Positions 1 to 11,250 of a DNA stretch of 64,000 nt are shown one piece after another. Positions within the stretch are counted from its first letter, which is position 1; each line of letters starts with the position of its first letter. The position numbers and the translations under genes were made by a program. The stretch is from Limonium bicolor (lineage: Eukaryota; Streptophyta; Magnoliopsida; Caryophyllales; Plumbaginaceae): positions 91,795,298 to 91,859,297 of the forward strand of contig CM041783.1 of NCBI GenBank assembly GCA_023374045.1. Reading direction: 5' to 3'. The notes under the pieces are model-generated. The model was not told where the DNA came from and did no database searches. It saw only the letters and a program-made list of their open reading frames with translations.

Positions 1-1874
1 AGGATCAGATATTGTTCCTGGATAATAAAGAGCGGAGATGCTAAGATGACCAGAACTCGAGTACAGCGACGCAGTTTATGTTGGTCACGAATCAAAATTT
101 ATGTAGGCAGGTGCTATCTCAACACAACATGACCAGAGGATTCCTCTGATAAGAAGACAAACAAACATCCCTGTCGATGAGTATAGAACAAAGCAGAATA
201 GGAACAGGTAACATGCAGAGGGAACTGGGTTCGAAAGAACAGAACTCCAACCCAAAATAAGAACCTGTGCGCGTGATATGCACATCATACACCCCATGTA
301 CTCTAGCAAATGAGATTAGAACCCAAGCGGGTCAGAATGAAACGTTAGTCGTGAAGATGTTCAAAAAGCAAAACCAGTGCGAGCAAACAACCCACAGTAC
401 GTCTCGAAATTGCTTCGGGTCGACCAGATAACCGAGTAAAAACCAGAATATCGTTAGCAGAATAAAGGAACTAGAGATTTCTCCCTCGCAGCTTACGAAC
501 TGTTCGTGGACTTCAAGGTCCATACCAGTCTAGGGACATGCTCATAAGAAAAGGAAGCGAAATCGAATCGGGGAAAGAACTCAAACCCACGTCTCGTAAC
601 CACTAGAGACAGGAGTACACGAAATGGCGATCCGAAACTCCGATCCTAGGGCTTTGGACAAAACGAAAATAACAACGAATCGCAAAACAAAAGCGGATGA
701 AAGAACGGGACGAGGGAGTCGACGAACAACAATGGTGATGTTGAGTAAAGGAGGGCGATACCTACGCGGTGGCGAGAAGCCTGGGAGAGATTCAGCGGTG
801 ATGAAGCTTGAGATGGTGAGCTTTGAAAATGGAAGAACGTTGAAACGAAGGTTTTCTGGGTTTTTTTGCTTCTTGGTTTTGAAAATGGAAGAACGAAGAA
901 CAGACGACCAGAATGGAATGAAAATCGGGATCGGTGTCGAGGAAAAGCGTGGAGAATACTGTAGGTTTTTTGATTGTTTTATAATGAAGGAGAGAGTAAG
1001 CAGATGTCCAAGTTAGGGTTTTTTTGAGTCATGGGCTTATGAACTGATTTTATTTGGGCTGAAGGGAAATGGGCCTTATCTGAGGTAAAAAAACGGACAG
1101 GGAGGGTAGAAGAGGCAAAAATGAGTTTTAGCAGCTCCCCAGTCTCGAACTCGCGACCTCTTGCGTACCCCTTGCTTGCTTCTACCGGTTAAGCTATGAC
1201 GGAACTTGTTAAACGAAGCCACGAAATAACAAAAGAACCAAGTTGCGGGCTGAATTCCAATAATACATGAGAGAAATAATACAAATGCTCTAAAGTTTAC
1301 TGGATAACTTTCCTAAAAATACGACGAATCCAAAGGAAAGTATACAATAAAATGAGATGATTAATCTGATGACATGAAAGTATGTAATACAATTAAAAAT
1401 AAGATTCAAAACGTAAAGATATATAAAATAAAAGAAAGGCATACGTACATGAAATGATGAAAATTAAAGTTCGTAATGAAGATAAAACACTCGAAGTAAA
1501 ATAGAAAATAATGGTAGTAACAGGACACATGAAATAATAAAAATAGTGACGATAAAACGGAGAGAAATCAAAAGGAAATAATAAATGACAAAAAACATAA
1601 ATTGATCGAATACAAAAAATAATATGAGGTAAAAACAAAACCGTGAAAAATTTTAAAACAAAAGCAACAAAATAAGTATATAACATGAAGTCAGTTAAAA
1701 ACAGATTTCAACAAAAAGCTCGTGCTCCTTTTCCATAGGAATGTGAGGTTTAAATGTCGGTAGAAAGAAATTCCTTTAGTCGAAAACGGGGACGACCGCC
1801 TTGTTTCTGAAAGCGTGCTTATTTTTTGAATTTTTGTTTTAAAATAAAACGGGTGAGAATTTTTGGTGTCTACA
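1..1874 (-). repeat. 3' LTR of the Ogre element (partial, cut by window start)
   Basis: This stretch is nearly the same as 34267-36150 with small indels. Its right edge ends in TACA where the two copies diverge, giving the minus-strand LTR start TGTAGACACC. Only the first 1.9 kb (U3 side) of the expected 6.1 kb LTR is inside the window. Open frames inside it, such as 624-1016, recur in the other LTR and look incidental. Confidence 0.9.
1136..1203 (-). other. tRNA-like / SINE-head-like module in the Ogre LTR
   Basis: On the minus strand, TAGCTTAACCGG (1185-1196) fits the Pol III A box TRGCNNARYNGG. GTTCGAGAC (1142-1150) fits the B box GWTCRANNC, at a tRNA-like spacing. Flanking bases resemble a tRNA T-arm (GCGAGTTCGAGACTG). 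No poly(A) tail or SINE body is recognisable. The same module is in the other LTR at about 35406-35480, so it belongs to the element and is not a late insertion. It could also be a chance tRNA-like stretch. Confidence 0.55.
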
Positions 1875-1888
1875 GATGGCTCCCCTTG
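1875..1888 (-). promoter_or_regulatory. Polypurine tract of the Ogre element
   Basis: On the minus strand CAAGGGGAGCCATC lies directly before the 3' LTR start TGTAGACACC. This is the expected position and composition of the plus-strand primer for reverse transcription. Confidence 0.8.
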
Positions 1889-2004
1889 ATTCAATTTTGC
1901 AAGACCTTGCAGAATTGGATCAAGGTTGACGGGGCGCCAAAAATTCTCACTGCGGTTTAGCGGCGCGCTGGGATGCGACCGTGAGCGTGTGAACACGATT
2001 GGAA

Positions 2005-2607
2005 GTACGAGGACTTGACGAGCCTCAGTTAGACCTCTTGACATCTAACCCTAGGACTTATGAGCGAGGATACTAACAATCCGACTTGGTTTTAGGGTGC
2101 ACGAGGGCTTAGGAGTGCCTCAACTGGACCTCTTGATATCCAGTCCTAGGGCTTATGATGGGCCTAGAATGCGATTGAAAGTACGAGGACTTAGGAGTGC
2201 CTCCACTAGACCTCTTGACATCTAGCTATAGGACTTATGACGAGCCTATAATACCAACAACCCGATTTGATTTAAGGTGCATGAGGGCTTAGGAGTGCCT
2301 CAACTGGACCTCTTGACATCCAGTCCTAGGGCTTATGACGGGCCTAGAATGCGATTGAAAGTACGAGGACTTAGGAGTGCCTCAACGACCTCTTGATATC
2401 TAGCTATAGGACTTATGACGAGCCTATAATACCAACAACCCGATTTGATTTAAGTGCACGAGGGCTTAGGAGTGCCTCAACTGGACCTCTTGATATCCAG
2501 TCCTAGGGCTTATGACGGGCCTAGAATGCGATTGAAAGTACGAGGACTTAGGAGTGCCTCAACTAGACTCTTGATATCTAGCTATAGGACTTATGACGAG
2601 CCTATAT
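2005..2607 (-). repeat. About 180 bp tandem repeat in the Ogre 3' untranslated region
   Basis: The phrase gcacgagggcttaggagtg begins at about 2098, 2279 (with one change) and 2456, giving three copies of a unit of roughly 180 bp. Each unit has two related halves that carry 'aggacttaggagtgcctc..' and '..cttatgacgagcct'. A diverged partial copy precedes them. Tandem repeats near the 3' end are typical of Tat/Ogre elements and are known sources of satellite DNA. Confidence 0.85.
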
Positions 2608-2974
2608 ACTTTGATGGAGTTGCACGAAACTCGCTGCGGTGAAAGGTTGATCTGAAGTCGAATTTAGTTGCATGTTGATTCGGGTCGGACGCTTTCTGAT
2701 GGGTCCTTCGATCCTCAACGAAGGATTTGAGATTGGAAAATTTTCTCTTGTGTTGCCTCCTTTAACTGCATGGGTGCTCGGGATGATGGGATTGGGTGAT
2801 TCCGATATATACGGTTGGATGGTCTGACATAACCTTTGGGGACCGTGGTGGTCAAATGCGATTTTTGTGATCTTGGAGAGGGCTTCGGCCGACGACTCTG
2901 GTAGTTTGACGGTGGCCTTGGTGTTGCACTGGGACGGCTCCGGCATTTCTCTGAGATGGTTCCGGTATGTCTCT

Positions 2975-3260
2975 TAGATGGCTTCGGTTTGATATGTGAC
3001 TCCCTTGTAAGCAACGACTCTGGGATGGTTGATGATGGAGTGCTTCGATATAATCTGAGGGCTCTGGTATGATCGGATGGCTCCATTGCGGTCGGGTGGC
3101 TCCAGTGCGGTCAGATGGCTCCGGTTTCGTATGTGACTCCCTTGTCAGCAACGACTCTGGGATGGTTGATGAGTTTGGGTTCGATATGACCTGAGGGCCC
3201 CGGTATGATCGGATGGCTCCAGTTTGATCGGTTGGCCTCGGTACGGCTCTGAGATGGCTC
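2975..3260 (-). repeat. About 138 bp tandem duplication in the Ogre 3' untranslated region
   Basis: The phrase 'tatgtgactcccttg..agcaacgactctgggatggttgatga' occurs at about 2992 and 3130. Between and around the copies are many short 'gatggctcc' and 'ctccggt' units. Open frames across 2602-3373 follow the repeat periodicity and do not look like genes. Confidence 0.75.
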
Positions 3261-3470
3261 CGGTTTCGCCCCAAGATAATCCACTCGATTGAGGCGGGTT
3301 TCTTCATGGAGTGATGGCACTGGCATTGTAGTTCGAGGGGAGGAAGGTTTTTTATTTTGGGACGGGGTCGCACCCTGAGAGGGTTGCCTACGTACTCAAC
3401 TCCCTGTTGAGATCGACCTTACGTAGTTCATTATTTTTTGGCGAGTGAGGATTCGGTGGTGAGGAGGGAC

Positions 3471-3475
3471 GTCTT
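3471..3475. repeat. Target-site duplication, left copy (GTCTT)
   Basis: The bases gtctt lie directly before the LTR start tgtaacaccc. The same five bases follow the right LTR at 17693-17697. A 5 bp duplication is the normal size for Ty3/gypsy integration and fixes the limits of the inserted chromovirus. Confidence 0.95.
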
Positions 3476-6400
3476 TGTAACACCCCTACAACGCTCCTAT
3501 CATCTACCGAAGTCGCAGCGGAAATAACCAACTACAAATAATAACTCGCTTTGGTGTTACAACGCCGTTAACCACCCACGTGGTTAACTAGGCAGAATAA
3601 ATACAAGTGTATCGTCTGATGATCAGACTCCCGAGCATAGCAACTAACATCCATATATAAACATAACCAACCATACCGAGTATTTAATTTACAATACATC
3701 TCCAAACCATAATCATCTCACACTGTATAACAACGGCATCAAAATATAACGCCTCGGGACACAGGCGCGTCCCGGCTCAACAACCTACTTATCCAAAAGT
3801 ATATCAACAAACTAGGACCTAGAGCCACTCTGCCTCTTCGATCCTCATCCTGCAATAAAATATGGGGCCCCCGAGGGGTCAGCACCTTTGCTGGTATGGC
3901 TAACGCGCAGCCCATCGACTAACGGGATACGCGCAACCAATTGTCATAATAACATGGCATTCATTTTAGAACAACCAACATATATACACATATACCATAG
4001 CATAGCAAGGGAAATTGCCTAGTATCACAACATCAATACATAACACCATAAACTTGGTCCTCACAAGGAACCTTCCACCATAGTTAGTATACCATGAGAG
4101 CCTAGGGGTTTTTACCAACCCCATGTTAAGCTCGTTACCATCCTCGTTCCGTCCGGTTTATAGAACGGTTAACTTATACCAAAGGTGGTCGGATATAGTA
4201 ATCCCGAGCACTCCGAAATCATACGTATGCCCCTATGGCCCGACGTGAGTCATAACTAGCTTTGGATAAGCTAAGGGAAGGTAGAAACCAAATTGGAATA
4301 TCACCTATACATACACCAAGAGAGTCGAACCGGATATGATATCGACCCCCATCCATCACACGCGTGGCCGGAACAACCGGACTCCTCACTCCCCCGGTTA
4401 GCACTTGTTAGTGATCACACAATATTTTGTTAAGTCACATACACAAACATTTAGGTCTTGTTTAGACAACCAAGGAAAGGAGTCATAACCTTACAACATC
4501 ATAATATAACACTGTAAACTCTTTTCATGCCTTAATCTTATAAGGTCGTAAACCTCAGAAAACAAACAACACCCAAGCCGGTGTAAACCGTTAGGCAACA
4601 GACTGCAAGAAAACCATACCTTGGTCCTTGCCTTGTTTCGTTCCCACCTTGAGAGAATCCTATACACATTAGTAATGTCGTTAATTAATTATTTAACTTT
4701 ACCCTTACTAAGTATTCAAATGATTGTATGACATGTTTTAATGTCTACCTCACCCTAGGTTACCTTCATTATACACCCTAGGGTTAACTACATAAGTCAC
4801 ATTCTTTTCTGTTTTTTTTTTTTTTACAAGTTTAGGTCCGACCGGACTTGCCTCCGGACTTGTCCATGTCGTCGATTCCAGAGAGTTTCTCCCCTTCGGA
4901 AATTCAGCCCGACCGACTTGTCAAGTCCGGTCCCATGTCCGGTCGATTCCAGTAACTCAATCGTACCAAATTTTCTACTCCGACCGGACTTGTAAGTCCG
5001 GTCCTATGTCCGGTCCATTCCAGAGAGTTTATTCTCTTTGTAAATTGAGTCCGACCGGACTTGTCCATGTCCGGTCCTAAGCCCGGTCCATCCAAACTAA
5101 TTCCCGCAGGGTAAACAGGTCCCGACCGAGCTTGCAAGTCCGGTCCAAGTCCGGTCGGCCCCAAAGTTATGTTTTCCTTTTTACATTCAACTCCAAACTT
5201 CACCCCATATACCTAGTACTCCCTAACCTCATTTGGGCACTTTAAACACAACTCAGACACCCTTAAACACTCATAAAACTCATTTTCAATTCCTTAAGCC
5301 TTTACTTATTCCTTCACAAAATTCCTAACACTTACAACATTTTCTCCTAGTTTTCCAAGTGGTGTTTCATACCTATGACAACTACTATCCCAAAATGCTT
5401 TCTCCTTAACTTAACATCATCTCCCAAGCATCATCTCTCCCCACTAATTCCTTATCTCCTTCTTGAAACTCTTTTCCTAGTGTACACTTCTCCTTATTTT
5501 ACCAAAGTTTGCCTAGTATTTACCTAAGTCCCAAATGACTTTGGTACCTACTAAATCTCAAGATCATGCCTAAGTCCTTATTACATTCTAGAGTACTTCC
5601 TAGTTCATCAAAACCTTTAAAACCTCATGAACTCCTTATTCATTTCCTACAATTTCTAACTCACCAATCCTCATGTAACACTTAAAACTTCTTGCTTCTT
5701 ACCTAAATTTTGACATGGGTTCCCGAAATTACTAACCTAAACACTTTACCTTCTCCTTTAAACACAAAGAACTAAAATCACCAAGAACACTCTCATACAC
5801 AATTTCACCACATTTACACCACATTACAATATATGCCAATTTAAATTGCATGGCACTTTGCCCTTAAAATGCATGGCTCTTAGGCCCTTAAAGTGCTTAA
5901 ATCATAAACACTGAATTTCCACAATATATATGCCTTTAACCTGCAATACACTCAACACACATATGCCCTTTACTAGTCTCTGAGAACACTTTACTAAGTC
6001 ATTCACCATTTGCTCTTTAGGTAGTTTAATAAGCATTATAAGCTCATTTCTCCTAAGGCATTAAACAACATTTAAGTTAGTAGATTTACCTCTTTTCCCA
6101 AACACTTCCTTCTTGATTCCTTACAAAACCGTATGACAATTGATTCCTTGTCAAGTACTAGACAATATACAAACACCATATGAGTATTCAAGCTTTGAGC
6201 TTCATCTCATTGTAAACCCTAATTTGACATTGTTTCAAAAACATTAATGTAGTGGTTTTACCTTGATCTTTGAAGGGAGTTTGAATATATAACAAGAGAG
6301 GACTCCACCTAGTCCATGAAGAGTTGAAATGAAGCTAGAACAAAGACACACAATGAGCTATATCAATGTGTATTTTCGGACATGACAAAAACATGGAGGA

Positions 6401-7377
6401 AACATGATTTTTGTTTGAGATTCCTTACCTAGAAGCAAAGGAGATCAACAATATGTCAAAATACAAGCTCAAGCTCCTTCAATGGTGGAACACCTTGGCA
6501 CCGAAATGGAGCTCTTGGAGTTTTAAGAAGATAGGAATGAAGAGCTTGATGAGAGGAAGAGATTGGTGGTCTTTGTTTTTGATTTGGACAAGTGAGCTAG
6601 GTTTAGCAAGTGGTCAAAGTTGGAACTTCCATGGTGGTAGTAGTATTACCGAGAGAGAACAAGGAAGAAGGAAGAAGAAGGGTGGGAAACCGTGTGAGTG
6701 AAGGAAAGAAATGAGAGAATGAGATAGAAGTTGCTTTTAGAAGATATTTATGTTATAAAGCAAAAAGTAGTTTTACTTAGTTTGCTTTAATTACTTATTA
6801 CCTTAACTAGAGAGTGGTGAGTCACCACCCATATAAAAAACCGGCCCCCTTATTAATATGAGGGTATTTTAGTCTTTGTTTGTCAATTTAATTACTTAAT
6901 ACAACATATGTTATAAACTAGCTTATAAAAAGTACTACACCTAAACAAGGCACTTAGAAGTGAAATTTTGATTTCCCACTAATATAGCCACCCAAATGTG
7001 ATACTATATAGTACACATATATATTTAAGAGTAATGATGGACATTTAGCCATTCAAAACTCATTTACAAGACAACTTTTCAAAAACGTGCTTTAAGACTT
7101 CTTAAAGCACATTTTGTGTTTTAACTTGTTTTCAAGCTTGGTTTTCTTTGGTAATTGGTTTAATATGTTCATTAGTATACAAATGAGGTCTGGTAAGCTC
7201 ATTAGGTCTTACTCAAGTTTATCCCAAGCTTAGAGCACATTTTGGCTCTTATTGATTTTAAAGCACATAGTGTTTCCCTTTGTTTAAATTTGTTTACTAA
7301 GGTTTCTAAGACTCTTTTTAGTCTTAATAAATCATGTTTTAATGTTTAACCAACATACCAAGGTTTGGGGTATTTCA
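3476..7377 (-). repeat. 3' LTR of the AlkB chromovirus
   Basis: A 3.9 kb direct repeat of 13795-17692. On the minus strand it starts TGAAATACCCC and ends GGGTGTTACA. Differences between the two copies are largely one- or few-base indels. It carries a CCGGA hairpin array at 4836-5160. An open frame at 6411-6701 on the opposite strand has no recognised domain. Confidence 0.93.
4836..5160. repeat. Array of CCGGA-centred short inverted repeats in the LTR
   Basis: Repeated blocks of the type 'gaccggacttgtaagtccggtc' in shorter variants form self-complementary arms. They are separated by spacers such as 'gattccag'. At least six half-sites are visible. The matching array in the other LTR is at 15150-15475; the copies differ in arm sequence and by one short unit (extra 'caagtccggtc' here near 5145). 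Confidence 0.8.
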
Positions 7378-7390
7378 ATCTACCCCCCTT
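7378..7390 (-). promoter_or_regulatory. Polypurine tract of the AlkB chromovirus
   Basis: On the minus strand AAGGGGGGTAGAT directly precedes the 3' LTR (TGAAATA). It is the canonical position for priming plus-strand DNA. Confidence 0.88.
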
Positions 7391-7652
7391 AAAAGAACTT
7401 TGTCCCCAAAGTTCATACTTCCCACATATCTTACTATTAGAACACGGGGAACATTTATAAAAAAAAATACTTCCAACCATCATTACCAACCTTACCATCA
7501 TTCTTACACACAACGGACTCAAGGTCCAATCCACACAATACCACAACGGACTCGAGGTCCAAACCATATAATACCATTCAGACTCAAAGGTCTGTAACAA
7601 TCATAGACAATGTATACATATACATGTCGTACACAACCATAACCGAAACGGC

Positions 7653-7671
7653 TCTACCCCCCTTTAAAAGG
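7653..7671 (-). promoter_or_regulatory. Second polypurine-tract-like copy
   Basis: The bases tctacccccctttaaaagg repeat the core of the true tract, about 275 bp inside the element. The related elements A and B have an equivalent second copy at 54409-54427 and 61941-61958. Between the two tracts lie degenerate 'ggactc..ggtcc' units (7500-7600). Confidence 0.6.
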
Positions 7672-7733
7672 GGTACGCCCCGTACCCTATACATATAAAC
7701 ACTAAGAAGCAAACAATGATGGGTGCTTCGCCT

Positions 7734-8090
7734 TCATTTTTCTTCCAACTCCCAAGTGGCCTCCTCAACGTCCTGGTTAGACCAGAGGACCTTCACCAGT
7801 CTCACGGACTTATGGCGAGTGTCTCGAGTCTTAGTATCCAGAATCTGTACCGGAGTCTCCACTGATCGCATGGTCGGCTCTAAGGTTAGCCTTTCAGGCT
7901 GAAGCACATGAGACGGATGAGACATATACTTCTTCAACTGGGACACATGAAATACATCATGTACCTTGCCCAGCTCGGCGGGTAAATCAAGTCTATAAGC
8001 TACCGGGCCGATCCGCTCCGTCACAATATAAGGTCCCACATATTTTGGGCTCAACTTGCCTTTCTGGCCAAAACGAAACACTCCCTTCAT
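7734..8090 (-). CDS. Integrase C-terminus: GPY/F module and chromodomain
   Basis: This is the C-terminal end of the pol polyprotein, in another frame from the upstream 873-codon part. The run [12 protein letters not shown] (about residues 18-29) is the GPY/F module, and [13 protein letters not shown] follows. PVQILD, LVKVLW and EEATWE define the chromodomain, which in chromoviruses can steer integration toward particular chromatin. The join at 8087-8090 falls in a run of C and needs one base to restore the frame. The stop at 7734 follows a run of A; one more A would extend the protein by about ten residues. Chromodomain identity is clear; how it binds chromatin is not shown by the sequence. 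Confidence 0.9.
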   Translation of the reverse strand: MKGVFRFGQKGKLSPKYVGPYIVTERIGPVAYRLDLPAELGKVHDVFHVSQLKKYMSHPSHVLQPERLTLEPTMRSVETPVQILDTKTRDTRHKSVRLVKVLWSNQDVEEATWELEEK

Positions 8091-10708
8091 GGGGATACTC
8101 TCAAAAATACCTGATCGCCCACGGCGAACTCCAGGTCACGTCGGCGCACATCTGCGTACGACTTTTGTCTATCCTGAGCTGCTTTCATATTAGCCCTGAT
8201 CTGGCGAACTTCTGCCTGAACTTGCTCAAGATACTCTGGTCCTATAATGACCGTCTCATTCGATTCATCCCAGCATAATGGTGTGCGGCATGGTCTACCG
8301 TACAATGCCTGGAAGGGAGACATCTTGATCGATGCATGATAACTGTTGTTGTAGCTAAACTCGATCAGATGTAACTTATCAATCCAGCTGGTCTGAAAGT
8401 CAAGTGCACATGCACGTAGCATATCCTCAAGTGTCTGTATAGTGCGCTCACTCTGACCATCGGTCTGTGGGTGAAACGCCGTGCTCAATTTCAGTTCAGT
8501 ACCAAGTGCCTCTCGTGTAGACTTCCAATATCTGGATAAGAATCTGGTATCTCTGTCAGATACTATCGTCTTTGGTACACCATGATGTCTAACAATCTCT
8601 TTATCGAATAGTTCTGCCAATCTTGCCACTTTCCAGGTGTCCTTCATCGGAATGAATCGAGACACCTTGGTCAGTCGGTCAACTACCACCCAAATCATAT
8701 TTAGACCTCCCCTTGTAGGCGGAAGCCCTACCACGAAGTCCATGGATATGTCATGGAACTTCCACTCCGGCACTGGCATTGGCTGCACCATACCACCAGG
8801 CCGTCGGTGCTCAAACTTGACCTTCTGACAAGTGAGACACCTCAATACATAGTCGTTTACATCCTTTTTCATTCCAGCCCACCAGAAATATCTTTTCATA
8901 CCTTTATACATCTTTGAAGCTCCGGGGTGAATCGAAGTAGTAGAACAATGGGATTCACTCAATATGCGCTCCTTCAGCTCAGCGCTACTCCTGGGTATAC
9001 ACAATCTGCCATTAAGCCTAATCAGGTCATCATCGTGGAGTCTGAAGTCATACTTCTGACCCTCGAATGTGCCATCAATAAGCTTCTGTCTGATTTCCAT
9101 CATGTACTGATCCGTCATCTGAGCACTCCGCACCTCTTCAACCAAGCCAGTATGAGAGACTAGCGAATGGAGAGAGTGTGCTCGGCGACTCAATGCGTCA
9201 GCTACCACATTTGCCTTACCCTCCTTATACTGTAAATCGATATCATAATCATTCAAGAATTCAACCCACCTTCTCTGCCTCATGTTCAACTCTTTCTGAG
9301 TGAACAAGTATTTCAAGCTCTTGTGGTCAGAATAAATCGTCACACTTACCCCATACAAGTGATGTCGCCATATCTTCAGTGCGAAGACAATGGCCCCTAA
9401 TTCTAAGTCGTGGGTAGGGTAGTTCTCCTCATGCTTCTTCAGCTGTCGGGAGGCGTAAGCCACGACCTTCCCGTGTTGCATCAACACACAACCCATACCC
9501 CTGCCTGATGCGTCGCAATAGACCTCAAAACCATCTGGACCGTCTGGTAGTGTCAGAACCGGTGCAGATGTCAGAGCATCCTTGAGACTCGTGAAAGCTC
9601 TCTCACAGTCGACTGTCCACTCGAATGGTGCATCCTTTTTCATCAAGGAAGTCATCGGCTTCGAGACGCTGGAGAAGTCCTTCACAAATCTCCTATAGTA
9701 ACCTGCCAGACCGAGGAAGCTCCTGATGTCGGTAACTGTCTTCGGCCTAGGCCAGGTGCGCACTGCATCTATCTTTGCCGGATCAACAGCGATTCCGGCC
9801 TCAGAGATCACATGTCCAAGGAATGATACTTGGTTCAACCAAAATTCACACTTAGAAAATTTAGCATACAGCTGATTCTTTCTCAACGTCTGCAATACAT
9901 CTCTCAGGTGGCTTTCATGCTCACCTCTCGATTTCGAATACACAAGTATGTCATCGATGAAGACTACCACTGATTTGTCCAACTGATCTTGGAACAAACG
10001 GTTCATTAAGTCCATGAACTTTGCTGGTGCATTTGATAAGCCAAACGGCATAACGGTGAACTCATAGTGCCCATACCTAGTTCTGAAAGCTGTCTTTTCG
10101 ATGTCACTGTCACGGATGGCAATCTGGTGATATCCGGAACGTAGGTCTATCTTGGAGAATACTGATGCTCCCCTAAGCTGATCAAATAGATCGTCGATGC
10201 GTGGTAAGGGGTAACGGTTCTTCACCGTAACAGCATTCAGCTCCCGATAATCAATACATAGGCGGAGGCTACCGTCCTTCTTCTTCACGAAGAGGACCGG
10301 CGCTCCCCATGGTGACACACTAGGGCGGATAAAGCCCTTGTCGAGTAGGTCTCGCAGCTGCTCCTTGAGCTCTGTCATTTCTGCTGGAGCCATACGGTAA
10401 GGCGCTTTCGCAATGGGTCCGGTGCCCGGAACTAGATCAATCTCAAACTCAACCTCTCGTGCTGGCGGCATGCCCGGCAGTTCCTTAGGAAACACATCAG
10501 GAAACTCCGACACTACCGGCACATCTGGGCTAAACTCAGGGTCTCTCTCTATGTCCTGGACATAGCAGAGGTATACATCATTTCCCCGTCGGAACTCACG
10601 ATACATGGCCATGGCGGGTGATGATCTGTGTCGAAGGCTCCCTGGGCCTCTGGCTGTAAGATATAGTAACCCCAGATGGACTCCTAAGAAGCAGTCGATG
10701 CTCGGCAC
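8087..10708 (-). CDS. Pol polyprotein: reverse transcriptase, RNase H, integrase
   Basis: An 873-codon open frame with the core replication enzymes. RT: CIDYREL (151-157), [12 protein letters not shown] (185-196), PFGLSNAPA (221-229) and the catalytic FIDD (250-253). RNase H: acidic residues D399, E436, D461 and D504. Integrase: zinc-binding H587, H594, C624 and C627, then D657, D718 and E754, with 35 residues between the last two as in D,D35E enzymes. The usual T of NAPAT is K here (residue 230). The first 30 or so residues are out-of-frame protease sequence, so the listed start is not the biological one; Pol is expected to be cut from a Gag-Pol precursor. Confidence 0.95.
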   Translation of the reverse strand: MPSIDCFLGVHLGLLYLTARGPGSLRHRSSPAMAMYREFRRGNDVYLCYVQDIERDPEFSPDVPVVSEFPDVFPKELPGMPPAREVEFEIDLVPGTGPIAKAPYRMAPAEMTELKEQLRDLLDKGFIRPSVSPWGAPVLFVKKKDGSLRLCIDYRELNAVTVKNRYPLPRIDDLFDQLRGASVFSKIDLRSGYHQIAIRDSDIEKTAFRTRYGHYEFTVMPFGLSNAPAKFMDLMNRLFQDQLDKSVVVFIDDILVYSKSRGEHESHLRDVLQTLRKNQLYAKFSKCEFWLNQVSFLGHVISEAGIAVDPAKIDAVRTWPRPKTVTDIRSFLGLAGYYRRFVKDFSSVSKPMTSLMKKDAPFEWTVDCERAFTSLKDALTSAPVLTLPDGPDGFEVYCDASGRGMGCVLMQHGKVVAYASRQLKKHEENYPTHDLELGAIVFALKIWRHHLYGVSVTIYSDHKSLKYLFTQKELNMRQRRWVEFLNDYDIDLQYKEGKANVVADALSRRAHSLHSLVSHTGLVEEVRSAQMTDQYMMEIRQKLIDGTFEGQKYDFRLHDDDLIRLNGRLCIPRSSAELKERILSESHCSTTSIHPGASKMYKGMKRYFWWAGMKKDVNDYVLRCLTCQKVKFEHRRPGGMVQPMPVPEWKFHDISMDFVVGLPPTRGGLNMIWVVVDRLTKVSRFIPMKDTWKVARLAELFDKEIVRHHGVPKTIVSDRDTRFLSRYWKSTREALGTELKLSTAFHPQTDGQSERTIQTLEDMLRACALDFQTSWIDKLHLIEFSYNNSYHASIKMSPFQALYGRPCRTPLCWDESNETVIIGPEYLEQVQAEVRQIRANMKAAQDRQKSYADVRRRDLEFAVGDQVFLRVSP

Positions 10709-11131
10709 ATAGGATTCTGCCCTTGTACCGCTCCAACCAGTTCATCCCGACAATCACATCAAAACCCAGTCCGTCGAACTCTATCAAGTCGATCGGAAAC
10801 TCCTCATCCATGATTCGAACAACAGCATCTCGGTAGTAGCGGGTACATCTGATCTGCTCTTTCGACGGGAGAGTGACCACGAAGTCTGGCATCTCTTCAC
10901 CGTCTAACCCCAGCTCTTCGCAAATGATAGCGAAAAATGTGTGTAGGCTCCAGAGTCGAACAAGATCGATGCATCCACGCCATTCACTGGAAAGGTACCG
11001 GTGAGGATTGTGCCGCTCTTGCCGGCTTCAGCCTTATTGCAGACACTCAGTATACCTCCCGTTCCGAGTGCACAGCCTAATTCATTGGCAAAATAATAAG
11101 TATTGGGTAACAACACGTTGATACACTCCAA
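10596..11131 (-). CDS. Retroviral-type aspartic protease with linker to RT (frame-broken)
   Basis: Translation shows [20 protein letters not shown] and then the active-site stretch ILFDSGA, followed in a shifted frame by [31 protein letters not shown] and ITRHGHV. The protease would process Gag and Pol. One base is missing in a run of T just after DSGA (about 10945), and one more shift is needed near 10600 to enter the RT frame. The upstream edge is not a start codon in function: the frame can be joined to gag by splicing (acceptor TTAG at 11077-11078). Confidence 0.85.
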
Positions 11132-11141
11132 AACACATTCC

Positions 11142-11147
11142 TTTATT
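11142..11147 (-). terminator. AATAAA polyadenylation-like signal after the AlkB stop
   Basis: AATAAA lies about 105 bases past the AlkB stop codon in an AT-rich, non-coding stretch (11148-11250). It resembles the 3' end of a captured cellular transcript. No poly(A) tract follows it. Confidence 0.4.
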
Positions 11148-11250
11148 CATTAACACAGTCTTTACACCATAAATTGGTTACATTGTAGACATTGCTAGAT
11201 ATATCTCCTTTGTCAACCACTGGCTTAATACATTACATGATTACACAGGC

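Noticed and set aside
624..1016. 130-codon frame at the left edge, repeated at 34897-35247
   Set aside because: It lies in the Ogre LTR, has a low-complexity basic composition and differs in length between copies.
1136..1203. Functional tRNA gene
   Set aside because: A and B boxes fit, but I could not form a full cloverleaf with a convincing anticodon arm and acceptor stem; kept only as a tRNA-like module.
2602..3373. Overlapping Pro/Ser/Arg-rich frames
   Set aside because: They follow tandem repeat units in the Ogre 3' untranslated region and resemble no protein family.
6411..6701. Open frame on the plus strand in the AlkB-element LTR, also seen at 16825-17031
   Set aside because: It runs against the element, has no domain, and the two copies are similar only because LTRs are. 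The homologous part of LTR B is broken.
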